64,000 bases of DNA from JAKAXS01 sp965279065 (GCA_965279065.1 OZ257134.1:3720001-3784000); one strand, 5' to 3'. Shown: positions 45,238 to 53,563, counted from the first letter of the stretch. The notes: a model not told the origin generated them from the letters alone. A program made the numbers and translations.

Positions 45238-45759
45238 ATGCCCGCCAGAACGCCCAAGGACAGGTCCAAGCTCGGTTACCGTCCCAACGTCGGCATCATG
45301 GTCCTCAACCGTGATGGGCTGGTCTGGATCGGCCGCCGCCCCGGCTCCCCGACCGATCCGGAAGGTCGCGACACCTGGTGGCAGATGCCGCAAGGCGGCA
45401 TCGACGCCGGCGAGGATCACCTCAAGGCAGCGATCCGCGAGCTGCACGAAGAGACCGGCATGCACTCGGTCGAGGTACTGGCCGAAACCAAGGACTGGAT
45501 CAAATACGACTTGCCGATGGACATGGCAGGCAAGGGCTGGAGCGGCAAATACCGCGGCCAGAAGCAGAAGTGGGTCGCCGTCCGCTTCACCGGCCCCGAC
45601 AGCGAAATCAACCTGACGCCGGAGCCGGGCCACAAGGTTGAATTCGAGGCCTGGAAGTGGGTGCCGATCAGCGAAGTCGTCGACTGCGTCGTCTCCTTCA
45701 AACGCGATGTGTACGTCGCCGTCGTTAAGGAGTTTGCGAAACTGGCGTCAAAAATCTGA
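45238..45759 (+). CDS. rppH: RNA pyrophosphohydrolase (Nudix), copy 1
   Basis: This 173-residue Nudix enzyme has the box GGIDAGEDHLKAAIRELHEETG, here matching G-x5-E-x7-R-E-x2-E-E. YRPNVGIMVLNRDGLVWIGRR and KYRGQKQKWVAVRFTG are RppH signatures. It removes pyrophosphate from mRNA 5' ends, opening them to RNase E. ATG 45238 follows GGGAG by nine bases; an upstream in-frame start is less likely. A paralogue lies 129 bases downstream. Confidence 0.93.
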   Translation: MPARTPKDRSKLGYRPNVGIMVLNRDGLVWIGRRPGSPTDPEGRDTWWQMPQGGIDAGEDHLKAAIRELHEETGMHSVEVLAETKDWIKYDLPMDMAGKGWSGKYRGQKQKWVAVRFTGPDSEINLTPEPGHKVEFEAWKWVPISEVVDCVVSFKRDVYVAVVKEFAKLASKI

Positions 45760-45888
45760 ATCAAATCCGCCACACTGTATCGGCGGTAACAACACAGGCC
45801 ACAGTAACGTCATATGAGCGCTATGAAATCGCACTATCTTACTGTGACGATTCGGAAGTCATTCCAGACACTCTCCGAGCTGATTACT

Positions 45889-46428
45889 ATGAAGCCGTTT
45901 AAGATCCCAACCGCAGCCAGTCCGGTTGCTCTGCCCTACAGGCCAAGCGTCGGCATCATGCTGATCAACGCTGACGGCAAAGTGTGGACCGGCCGCCGCA
46001 CGCCGAAGTGGATGGGCGAAAACGCCGGCCCGATCTGGCAGATGCCGCAGGGCGGCATCCTGAAATTCGAATCTCCGCGCGCCGCCGCCATCCGCGAGCT
46101 GGCCGAGGAAACCGGCGTCCGTTCGGTGCAAATCGTCGGCGAAATTCCCCGCTGCCTGACGTACGAACTGCCGCCCGAACTTCTCGGCATCGCCCTGAAG
46201 GGCCGCTACCGCGGCCAGCGCCAGTGGTGGTTCGCCATGCGCTTCACCGGCAAGGACAGCGACATCTCGATTGCCGGCAAGCCCGGAACCAAAGCCGAAT
46301 TCGACGACTGGGCCTGGCGCCCGATCGACGAACTGCCGGCGCTCGTGACGCCGTTCAAGCGCGACATGTACGAAACTGTCATCGGCGAGTTCCGCCATTT
46401 GGCGCAGCCTGTCGTCCCCGCACCGTAA
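45889..46428 (+). CDS. RNA pyrophosphohydrolase-like Nudix protein, copy 2
   Basis: The 179-residue product is a paralogue of the gene before it. The Nudix box GGILKFESPRAAAIRELAEETG is intact and GRYRGQRQWWFAMRFTGKDS corresponds to the RppH substrate loop, with more tryptophan. Start ATG 45889 is a guess; the frame is open from 45814 and no strong ribosome site is visible. Substrate preference may differ (mRNA 5' ends or dinucleoside polyphosphates). Its stop is 3 bases from that of the convergent DUF1513 gene. Confidence 0.86.
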   Translation: MKPFKIPTAASPVALPYRPSVGIMLINADGKVWTGRRTPKWMGENAGPIWQMPQGGILKFESPRAAAIRELAEETGVRSVQIVGEIPRCLTYELPPELLGIALKGRYRGQRQWWFAMRFTGKDSDISIAGKPGTKAEFDDWAWRPIDELPALVTPFKRDMYETVIGEFRHLAQPVVPAP

Positions 46429-46431
46429 TAA

Positions 46432-47538
46432 TCAGCGCACCAGCCGCAGGTGATTGTCGAACTCGGTCCCGTCGAGCTTCACGCTCATGACTGGCGCCCG
46501 GCCCGGCTCCTCCCGCATCAGATCGCCATGCCCCGAGGACAGCGCAAACGAGTGCTGCGAAATTCCGGCAATGCCGCAGCCGTCCGGCAGCGCCGTCTCC
46601 GCCACGATCGAACCGCTCGCCGTATCGATGAACAACGTCCGTCCCGCGCGCGGTGCCGCCGCCGCCAACACCTGGCCATCGCCGCTGACCGCCACCGAGC
46701 CGATATAGCCCTTGAGCGCCGTCCCCAAGGGCTGCGGCGCCGAGATCAACTGTAGCGGTTGGTCCACGCTGGCCCGCCCGATCAGCTCCGGCGACGCGGT
46801 CAGCGCGCCCTCCCACTGCCCGCCGAACCACACCTGGCCATGCCCGTCCGCCGCGATGTGGCGGATCGACAGCTGGTTGAGCTGCGGCGGCAGACGGTGC
46901 TGCACCTTCATCTCGCCGGAAGCCGAATCCAGAAACACCAGCGACGGCTCCATCGCAGCGATGTTCAGCTTCTCGCGCCCGCTCATCTCGATGCCGCCGT
47001 TGGCGACCACCAACGTCACGCCATCCGCCAGCAGGATGACTTCGTGCGGGTCGATGCCGTGCGTCGCCATCTCGCCGATGCGCCGCCAGTGGGCCGTGTC
47101 GTAGATCCCAATCAGACCGTCGCCCGTGTCGTTGTCGTTCTCCGTCGCGTACAGCACGCGGCCGTCGTGCGAAAAGATGCCGTGGCCGGAAAACGTCCGG
47201 TCTTCGCGCGCCGCGAAGACATGCGGCTCACCGCTGCCGTTCGTTTGAAACGCCACCGCGAACGCACCCGGCCGCCGCGAGAAGGCGACCGCCCGCCTGC
47301 GTGCCCGATCCACGGCAATGTCGTGCCCGCGATCTGACAGTGCGATCTCGCGCAGCACTCGGCCGTCCATCGACAGCAGCACCAATGCGTAGTGGCCGTC
47401 CGGTCTGCGGCACGCAGAGACCAGTGCCGCCTCGCCGCCGCCTTCGCCGGTACCGCCGGCCAGCGCCCGCGATCGCGCGCACAGCATCAATGCCGTACCC
47501 AGCAGCAAGGCTCGCCTGTCAATCGCCATCGAGTTCAT
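46432..47538 (-). CDS. DUF1513 beta-propeller-like protein of iron clusters
   Basis: This 368-residue exported protein has a twin-arginine-like signal (IDRRALLLGTALMLCARSRALA), hence probable Tat export folded. The rest shows repeated blade-like segments (HDIAVDRARRRAVAFSRRPG, GHGIFSHDGRVLYATEND). DUF1513 genes usually end an imelysin-DUF1111-imelysin-DUF1513 set implicated in iron handling. Here it overlaps the second imelysin gene by 20 bases, while the first two members lie 3 kb away on the other strand. Confidence 0.88.
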   Translation of the reverse strand: MNSMAIDRRALLLGTALMLCARSRALAGGTGEGGGEAALVSACRRPDGHYALVLLSMDGRVLREIALSDRGHDIAVDRARRRAVAFSRRPGAFAVAFQTNGSGEPHVFAAREDRTFSGHGIFSHDGRVLYATENDNDTGDGLIGIYDTAHWRRIGEMATHGIDPHEVILLADGVTLVVANGGIEMSGREKLNIAAMEPSLVFLDSASGEMKVQHRLPPQLNQLSIRHIAADGHGQVWFGGQWEGALTASPELIGRASVDQPLQLISAPQPLGTALKGYIGSVAVSGDGQVLAAAAPRAGRTLFIDTASGSIVAETALPDGCGIAGISQHSFALSSGHGDLMREEPGRAPVMSVKLDGTEFDNHLRLVR

Positions 47539-48637
47539 TGAACCCCACAGAAAGCTCTGCCGCCGGCGCCAGTTCGCGCCCGATCATCTGTCGCAGGCCG
47601 TTGAGATGGAATCGCATCTGCCTGACCACGGTAATTTCCGCGCCCTGCTTGTCGATCGCTTCAGGATCAGGCGGCAGCGCGGCCTTCAGCGGCACCTTGC
47701 CCACATCGCGTTCCATCAGTTCGAACGCACGGTCCATCCAGCCGCGCATCCAAGCCTTGCCCGGCGGCGTATAGGTCGCGATACCGAACTGCTCGAAGAA
47801 CGACTTGAGGGAATCGATACCCGCTGCGAGATAGACGATCCCCAGACCCGATTTCTCGAACGGCAGCCGCGGCGTCTTGGCGACGCCCGACAGGGTATCG
47901 AGCCGCGGCTTCACCTGCCGCTCCTGAACGAGTTGCAGACCGGTCAGCAAGGCCCTGATGAGATCGCGCGCCGCGTCCGCCGGCTCAGGATAAACGCCGT
48001 TGTCGGAGCCTGGCACGTACATGCGATGCCGCCAGCCGTCGGCTGCCTCCCAGGCCGTCACCAGGTCCTTGGCGATCTGGTCCAGGTTGGCGCCGATCGC
48101 AGTGGCAAACGCACAGCGGTAGCGGCCATCCTCGTCGTCGCTCGTCACCGGCTTCTTGTCGTCGGTCAGGATGAGTTCCAGAGCGTGCAGGCCCTGCACG
48201 GCTGCGCTCTGTTTGCCCAGCTCGCCCGGCTCGAGAAGCTTGCCGTCACGCTTCGCCAGCAGCGGCGGCAGCTGGCGATAAAGGATGCCGCGTGTATCCG
48301 GCCAGAACGCGAAGCGCTCGACACGCCCGCCTTCGCCCATCGGCCCGAAGCGCACGAACTCGACGCCGGCCCATGCCCGCACCGTATCGGCAAAACTGGC
48401 GTTGACCTTGGCGAGTGCTCCTGCGCGATTGTCCGCACCCGCCTGGCACATCGCGGCGAGATCGCGCGACAGCGCCCCTGTCGCCGCCGCGAGTGTCTCC
48501 ATGCGCGGGATGACGTGATGATCGACCGCGTCGTGCACCATCCGCGAATGCGTCTTCGGCGGCTGTGCCATCGCCGGCAGCGAAACGCCGAACGCCGCCA
48601 CGAGTGCAATCGCGACGGCGCCCAGATTCGATCGCAG
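47519..48637 (-). CDS. Imelysin-family (M75) periplasmic protein, copy 2
   Basis: This protein of about 372 residues has a signal peptide (LGAVAIALVAAFGVSLPAMA) and the imelysin GxHxxE motif in VQGLHALELILTD. Family members bind iron or act in its uptake, in the periplasm. The start is a puzzle: no ATG, GTG or TTG precedes the signal peptide after the bfr stop. CTG at 48637 gives RSNLGAVAIAL, ATC at 48649 lies 6 bases after GGAAGG, and GTG at 48601 truncates the signal. It is next to bfr and probably coupled to it. Confidence 0.85.
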   Translation of the reverse strand: MRSNLGAVAIALVAAFGVSLPAMAQPPKTHSRMVHDAVDHHVIPRMETLAAATGALSRDLAAMCQAGADNRAGALAKVNASFADTVRAWAGVEFVRFGPMGEGGRVERFAFWPDTRGILYRQLPPLLAKRDGKLLEPGELGKQSAAVQGLHALELILTDDKKPVTSDDEDGRYRCAFATAIGANLDQIAKDLVTAWEAADGWRHRMYVPGSDNGVYPEPADAARDLIRALLTGLQLVQERQVKPRLDTLSGVAKTPRLPFEKSGLGIVYLAAGIDSLKSFFEQFGIATYTPPGKAWMRGWMDRAFELMERDVGKVPLKAALPPDPEAIDKQGAEITVVRQMRFHLNGLRQMIGRELAPAAELSVGFNELDGD

Positions 48638-48645
48638 TCTTAGGA

Positions 48646-49137
48646 TTAGTGGCCTTCCAACTCGTTGGTCGGATCCGCCTGCAGCTGCCCGTAGTTCTGG
48701 ATGCCGATCTTGTCCAGGAGATCGAGCTGCGTCTCGATGAAGTCGATGTGACCTTCCTCGTCCTTCAACAGCTCCTCGAACAGGGCCATCGAGACGTAGT
48801 CCTTGTGCAGCCTGCAGATGTCGCGGCCCTTGGTGTAGGTATCGCGAGCGATGTACTCGCCCTTCAGATCGCACTCGAACACTTCTTTCAGGTTCTGCCC
48901 GATCATCAGCGGCGCAATGTGCTGCATGTTCGGCATGCCTTCCAGGAAGATGATGCGCGTCACCAGCTTGTCGGCGTGATGCATCTCCTCGATGGATTCC
49001 GCGCGCTCCTTCTTGGCCAGCTTGGTGAAGCCCCAGTCGTCCAGGAGCCGATAATGCAGCCAGTACTGGTTGACCGCGCCCAGTTCCAGCTTCAGGGCCT
49101 CGTTCAACATGTCGACGACTTCTTTTTTGCCCTTCAT
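48646..49137 (-). CDS. bfr: Bacterioferritin
   Basis: This 163-residue four-helix ferritin has the ferroxidase ligands E18, E51 and H54 (SIEEMHHADKL) and DEEGHIDF with the later Glu and His. M52, the haem ligand, is conserved. It stores ferric iron as 24-mers with 12 haems. ATG 49137 has AGAGG six bases before it and gives MKGKKEVVDMLN. A near-perfect Irr-type iron control element lies 125 bases upstream. The bfd gene is next upstream. Confidence 0.97.
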   Translation of the reverse strand: MKGKKEVVDMLNEALKLELGAVNQYWLHYRLLDDWGFTKLAKKERAESIEEMHHADKLVTRIIFLEGMPNMQHIAPLMIGQNLKEVFECDLKGEYIARDTYTKGRDICRLHKDYVSMALFEELLKDEEGHIDFIETQLDLLDKIGIQNYGQLQADPTNELEGH

Positions 49138-49261
49138 GGCCCGCCTCTTCCCGCTGTCCGCTTTGTGAAATGACCGCACGGCCGGCACCATCCCCGGCGC
49201 CTCCGCACTTTGCATCTGTCGGGATGCATGATCTCAAAGCGACGCCCTCCGCGCAACACTT

Positions 49262-49278
49262 TTTAGAACAACTCTAAA
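49262..49278. promoter_or_regulatory. Irr iron control element upstream of bfr
   Basis: TTTAGAACAACTCTAAA matches the ICE consensus TTTRGAAYNRTTCYAAA at all positions but one. It lies between the bfd stop (49300) and the bfr start (49137). In Rhizobiales, Irr represses bfr through such sites when iron is low; the consensus is from memory of that literature. Confidence 0.72.
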
Positions 49279-49299
49279 CTAGAGGCAGGGAGTTTGGAT

Positions 49300-49644
49300 T
49301 TAGGCGGGTTCGCGGAAGCGCGGGATGGCGGCGGCAGCCGTGACCTTGGACAACGGCCGGCGGGCCGATTTCGGCTCGAACGAGCGCCGGTCGATCCTTT
49401 GCAGCTTATTGCGGGCGGTGGCGCAGGCGCAGGGGCACACGAGCCCCTTGGCCTCCAGTTCTTCCATCTTCGCGTAGATGATTTCAACCGTCAGCGGCAC
49501 GCAGCCACAGCAGTTCAACTTCTTGGAAAGATGACGATAAATCACGCCCGGCGTCGGGATGGGCGCGTTCGGCTGGCTCATGATGTCGACGAGCGCCGCT
49601 TCGATGTCGTGATCGGAGATCACTGCACATGAGCAGACGATCAT
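49300..49644 (-). CDS. bfd: Bacterioferritin-associated ferredoxin-like [2Fe-2S] protein
   Basis: The 114-residue product has the Bfd cysteine set: MIVCSCAVIS at the start and LNCCGCVPL about 40 residues on. A helix (VEIIYAKMEELEAKG) and an extra C-terminal tail of about 35 residues (with CPCACAT) are beyond the usual 65-residue Bfd. Bfd docks on bacterioferritin and reduces its iron for release. The tail cysteines are unusual. It lies upstream of bfr on the same strand, with an Irr box between them. Confidence 0.86.
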   Translation of the reverse strand: MIVCSCAVISDHDIEAALVDIMSQPNAPIPTPGVIYRHLSKKLNCCGCVPLTVEIIYAKMEELEAKGLVCPCACATARNKLQRIDRRSFEPKSARRPLSKVTAAAAIPRFREPA

Positions 49645-49832
49645 TGAACGCTCCTACCTGGCGAGGGCAGCTGCCCAGCGCTTCCGACCTGCCGGAATAC
49701 ATGGTTCCGGCGACTGTTGCATCGAGCGCAGCAAGCAGTGGAGAACGCTCACTGAACTGCCCATGAGAGAACAATCACCTACACATGTAGAGTGGGGCGG
49801 TCAAGATTTGCAGATGCGTTAAACAATCGCTC

Positions 49833-50357
49833 TCAGCTGGGGCGCGGCTGGGTCATATTTTGCCGCTTCCTTGGCACGCTGGCCAAAGCTGCCTTGCGGC
49901 CGCTGACCTTGGCGGCCTTCGGCTTTCCCCCGGTGGTCCCGAAGGCACCGGGCTTCTTTCCGAGCGCCATTTCCTGCAGCGTATGCTGGTCCAAAACGCT
50001 GATGAACGCCTCCAGCGCATTGTCGAGGATCTGGTTGATCCCGGCCGCGCGCTCTTTGCTTTCGCTGGGCCGCGCCGCACCGTCGCCTTCGATCTCGATC
50101 GCCATGGATTCCATGGCTCGGACCACGTGCCCGATGCGGATATCGCTGGCCGACTTCGCCAGCCGCACCCCGCCGTGACGCCCGCGCACCGCCTCGATGA
50201 ACCCCGCCCGCGACAGCAAGTGCACGATTTTGAACGTGTTTTGCGGGGTGATATCAAGCCGGCGTGAGATTTCTGCAGCTTTGACGAGATCCTCGCCAGC
50301 CTGCGTACAATCGATCAGGATCCGGATTGCGTGGCTAGTCGACTTATTCAGGCGCAT
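49833..50357 (-). CDS. Rrf2-family transcriptional regulator without cluster cysteines
   Basis: This 174-residue protein has an N-terminal winged helix (MRLNKSTSHAIRILIDCTQAG, then ISRRLDITPQNTFKIVHLLSRAGF and VRGRHGGVRLAK). Rrf2 proteins such as RirA, NsrR and IscR hold Fe-S clusters with three cysteines in the middle; here only Cys17 is present and the central region has none. A Lys/Arg-rich C-terminal tail is extra. It may respond by another means. An ICE-like site lies just upstream of its start, linking it to iron control. Confidence 0.85.
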   Translation of the reverse strand: MRLNKSTSHAIRILIDCTQAGEDLVKAAEISRRLDITPQNTFKIVHLLSRAGFIEAVRGRHGGVRLAKSASDIRIGHVVRAMESMAIEIEGDGAARPSESKERAAGINQILDNALEAFISVLDQHTLQEMALGKKPGAFGTTGGKPKAAKVSGRKAALASVPRKRQNMTQPRPS

Positions 50358-50378
50358 GGCTGGCAATCGCTCCAGTAA

Positions 50379-50395
50379 CTTGGAATGATTCTATT
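50379..50395. promoter_or_regulatory. ICE-like iron control element upstream of the Rrf2 gene
   Basis: CTTGGAATGATTCTATT agrees with TTTRGAAYNRTTCYAAA at 14 of 17 positions; the symmetrical core GGAATGATTC is intact. It is 22 bases upstream of the Rrf2 start and 256 bases before the imelysin gene on the other strand, so it could affect either. Confidence 0.55.
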
Positions 50396-50486
50396 TTCAC
50401 ACCGTCGTAGGCCAAGTGCAAGGTTTTCTCGACAACCGGCTTGCCGGCCGTCAATAAAGGGCGGGAAAAGTTTCACATCGTATTCT

Positions 50487-50504
50487 TGACGATGGTTTTC
50501 GTCA
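50487..50504 (+). promoter_or_regulatory. Inverted repeat upstream of the imelysin gene
   Basis: TGACGA and TCGTCA flank TGGTTT, with TAAATAAGG right after. The site is 146 bases before the GTG start of the imelysin gene at 50651, in an AT-rich patch that may be its promoter. It may be an operator; the factor is unknown. Confidence 0.4.
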
Positions 50505-50650
50505 TAAATAAGGGCTCCTGGCAAGCCGCGATCGCACCCAGATCAGTCGAATGTTCGCAAAGTGTTGCCCGCGGCACGCCTTGCCTTTTCGCTTCCGGTG
50601 CCTCATGTCGCCCTGAGCACCATCCGGCCCACTCCGAAGGAGACCCATCC

Positions 50651-51943
50651 GTGCGCATCCCTGGCAAAACACTGGTGGCCGCAATCGCCTTTGCATCTGT
50701 TTTGATCTCAGCTGCGGCCCCAGGCGCCCGGGCCGCCGACGACCCCAAGGCCGCGGTGCTCAGGACCTACGCCGACATTGCCTCTGCCGCCTATGGCGAC
50801 TCCGCCAGCGCGGCAAGGGATTTGCAGAAAGCCGTCGTCCAATTGACCGCCACGCCCACGCCTGAGACGCTGGCTGCAGCCCGCGACGCATGGCGTGCCG
50901 CCCGCGTGCCCTACATGCAGACCGAAGCCTTCCGCTTCGGCAACAAGATCGTCGACGACTGGGAGGGCCGCGTGAATTCCTGGCCGCTCGACGAAGGTCT
51001 GATCGACTACGTCGCCGAGGAGTACGGCTCCGACAATCCCGAGAACGAAGCCTACGCCGCCAACGTCATCGCCAACAAGACGCTGAAGATCGCCGGCAAG
51101 ACCATCGACGCCAGCACCATCACCGCCAAGCTTTTGTCGGACGACTTGCAGGAAGCCGGCGGCGTCGAAGCCAACGTCGCGACCGGCTATCACGCCATCG
51201 AGTTCCTGCTCTGGGGCCAGGATCTGAACGGCACCGGCCCCGGCGCCGGCAATCGCCCGGCCACAGATTACGACACCAAGGCCTGCACGGGCGGCAACTG
51301 CGACCGCCGCGTGGCTTATCTGCTGACCGTCACGCAGCTTCTGGTCGACGATCTGACCGACATGGCAAAGAAATGGGAAGACGGTGGCGAAGCCCGCAAA
51401 GCCGTGCTCGACGTCCCGGTCGATAATGGCCTCACCATGCTCTTCACCGGCCTTGGCAGCTTGTCCTATGGCGAACTGGCGGGCGAGCGCATGAAGCTTG
51501 GCCTGCTGGTGCACGACCCGGAAGAAGAGCAGGACTGCTTCTCGGACAACACTCCCTACAGCCACTATTACGACGCGCTCGGCATCCGCAACATCTACCT
51601 CGGCAGCTACAAACGCATCGACGGCAGCGTCGTCAGCGGTGCCTCGGTTGCCGATCTCATCAAGGCGAGCTCGCCCGAGACCGACGCGAAAATGCGCACC
51701 GCGCTTGACACGACGATGCAGAAGATGACCGCCCTCGTCGACCGCGCCAAGTCGGTCGAAGCCTACGATCAGATGATCGGCCAGGGCAACACCGAGGGCA
51801 ACGCGACGGTACAGGCGGCGATCGAACCGCTGATCGCGCAAGCCAAGATCCTCGAACGCGCCATCGCCGCGCTCAATTTGAAGCCGATCAAGTTCGAAGG
51901 CTCGGCCAGCCTGGACGAACCCTCCAAGGCCGTAGCCAAGTAA
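50651..51943 (+). CDS. Imelysin-family (M75) periplasmic iron protein, copy 1
   Basis: This 430-residue protein starts at GTG 50651, eight bases after AAGGAG. A signal peptide (TLVAAIAFASVLISAAAPGARA) precedes two helical halves. The GxHxxE motif is GYHAIEFLLWGQDL, followed by the acidic NRPATDYDTKACTGGNCDRR with a possible disulphide. It matches the IrpA/ICMP group that supports iron acquisition. The DUF1111 gene starts 10 bases after its stop, as in the typical set. Confidence 0.9.
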   Translation: MRIPGKTLVAAIAFASVLISAAAPGARAADDPKAAVLRTYADIASAAYGDSASAARDLQKAVVQLTATPTPETLAAARDAWRAARVPYMQTEAFRFGNKIVDDWEGRVNSWPLDEGLIDYVAEEYGSDNPENEAYAANVIANKTLKIAGKTIDASTITAKLLSDDLQEAGGVEANVATGYHAIEFLLWGQDLNGTGPGAGNRPATDYDTKACTGGNCDRRVAYLLTVTQLLVDDLTDMAKKWEDGGEARKAVLDVPVDNGLTMLFTGLGSLSYGELAGERMKLGLLVHDPEEEQDCFSDNTPYSHYYDALGIRNIYLGSYKRIDGSVVSGASVADLIKASSPETDAKMRTALDTTMQKMTALVDRAKSVEAYDQMIGQGNTEGNATVQAAIEPLIAQAKILERAIAALNLKPIKFEGSASLDEPSKAVAK

Positions 51944-51952
51944 CAGGGCGTG

Positions 51953-53461
51953 ATGAAGCAGCACCGCCGTTTCGCATGCGTCGTGGGGCTGGCCGCGAGC
52001 GTTCCGCTGATCGCGGGCCTTGCGATCACGCTGCCGCCCCGCGCCCAGGCGACCGACGCCGCAGCGTCACCTCAAGCGCCCGCCGCACTCGAACCAGGCG
52101 AAGAACTGCCCGGAGGCACTGCCACCACGGAACGCGCCGCCACGACTCGTGACGCCTTTTCGCAGTTCTCCGAAGGCATCGGTCTCGCCGGCGAAGGCGA
52201 TTTCAAGGTCGGCAATGCCATCTTCCGCAAGCTCTGGGTATCGGCGCCGTCGTCCAACAACGCCTCGGATGGCCTCGGCCCGCTCTACAATGCGCGCGGT
52301 TGTCAGAACTGCCACCTGAAGGATGGTCGCGGACGCCCGCCCGCCGCTCACTGGCCGGACGAAATAGCCACCTCGATCTTTCTGCGCCTATCCATTCCAC
52401 CGCAGACCGAGCAGCAGAAACGCGATCTGGCCGACCGCCGTATCAACGTCATCAACGAACCGGTGTACGGCGGGCAGTTGCAGAACGTCGGTGTGCACAA
52501 TGTGCCCGACGAAGGCCAGATGCGCATCGACTATACCGACCAGCCCGTTACCCTGGCCGACGGCACCGTCGTTACGCTGCGCAAGCCCAGCTACTCCATC
52601 GTCAACCTGAGTTATGGCCCGCTGCATCCGGACACCATGATGTCGCCGCGCCTGTCGCCGCAGATGATCGGCATGGGACTGCTTGAAGCCATTCCCGAGA
52701 CCGACATCCGCACCCTCGCCGACCCCGACGACAAGGACGGCGACGGCATCAGCGGCCGCCCCAGCGAGGTCTTCTCGCTCACCGCCAACAAGGTCGTCCT
52801 CGGCCGCTTCGGCTGGAAAGCCGGCAACGCCAGCGTCCGTCTGCAGGCCGCCGACGCCTTCTCGGGCGACATGGGCCTGTCGACCACATTGCACCGTCAG
52901 GGCTACGGCGACTGCACCGAGGCCCAGACCGCCTGCCGCGCCGCGCCCGACGGCGCCTCCGATCTGACCGACGACGTCGAGGTCAGCGATCAGTTCCTCG
53001 ATCTCGTGACCTTCTACGCCCAGAACCTTGCCGTGCCGCGCCGCCGCGGCGAAGCAGAGCCTGCCGTGCTGTCCGGCAAGGCGACGTTCAACACCATCGG
53101 CTGCGCCAGATGCCATCACCCCTCGTTCACGACCGGGGATGTCCCGGACCAGCCGCATCTCTCCAAGCAGAAGATCTGGCCCTACACCGACATGCTGCTG
53201 CATGACATGGGCGAAGGCCTGGCCGACCACCGGCCGGAGGGCTCGGCCAGCGGCACGGAGTGGCGAACGGCGCCCCTCTGGAGCATCGGCCTCACCGAGC
53301 AGGTGAGCGGGCACAACTTCCTGCTGCACGATGGCCGCGCCCGCGGAGTCGAGGAAGCGATCCTCTGGCACGACGGCGAAGCGCGTGCCGCCCGCGACGC
53401 CTATGCCGCCCTTGCAAAAGCCGACCGCGAGACCCTCATAGCTTTCGTCCGATCGCTTTGA
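51953..53461 (+). CDS. Diheme c-type cytochrome, DUF1111 family
   Basis: This protein of about 502 residues has a signal peptide (VVGLAASVPLIAGLAITL) and two haem sites, GCQNCHLKDGRG and GCARCHHPSF. It belongs to the di-haem peroxidase-related DUF1111 group ('thiol oxidoreductase'), usually encoded with imelysin proteins. A redox role on iron or copper in the periplasm is inferred. The codon before ATG 51953 is GTG, an equally possible start. pqqA follows 156 bases later on the same strand, with its own promoter. Confidence 0.9.
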   Translation: MKQHRRFACVVGLAASVPLIAGLAITLPPRAQATDAAASPQAPAALEPGEELPGGTATTERAATTRDAFSQFSEGIGLAGEGDFKVGNAIFRKLWVSAPSSNNASDGLGPLYNARGCQNCHLKDGRGRPPAAHWPDEIATSIFLRLSIPPQTEQQKRDLADRRINVINEPVYGGQLQNVGVHNVPDEGQMRIDYTDQPVTLADGTVVTLRKPSYSIVNLSYGPLHPDTMMSPRLSPQMIGMGLLEAIPETDIRTLADPDDKDGDGISGRPSEVFSLTANKVVLGRFGWKAGNASVRLQAADAFSGDMGLSTTLHRQGYGDCTEAQTACRAAPDGASDLTDDVEVSDQFLDLVTFYAQNLAVPRRRGEAEPAVLSGKATFNTIGCARCHHPSFTTGDVPDQPHLSKQKIWPYTDMLLHDMGEGLADHRPEGSASGTEWRTAPLWSIGLTEQVSGHNFLLHDGRARGVEEAILWHDGEARAARDAYAALAKADRETLIAFVRSL

Positions 53462-53463
53462 GA

Positions 53464-53563
53464 CGATCACGCGGAGATCACTTATCACTCACGTGAGCAT
53501 AAGAAAACGTGATCGGCGGTGACAGGAAGTTCGATTGGCAATGATAGGTGCGTTGCCTATATC
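53464..53563 (+). promoter_or_regulatory. pqqA promoter with nested palindromes
   Basis: TTGGCA (53535-53540), a 17-base spacer and TATATC (53558-53563) form a good sigma-70-type promoter 55 bases before the pqqA start. Upstream are the perfect palindrome CTCACGTGAG (53488-53497) and, around it, CGATCACG (53464-53471) with its complement CGTGATCG (53508-53515), nearly concentric. These could be activator or repressor sites. Confidence 0.6.
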
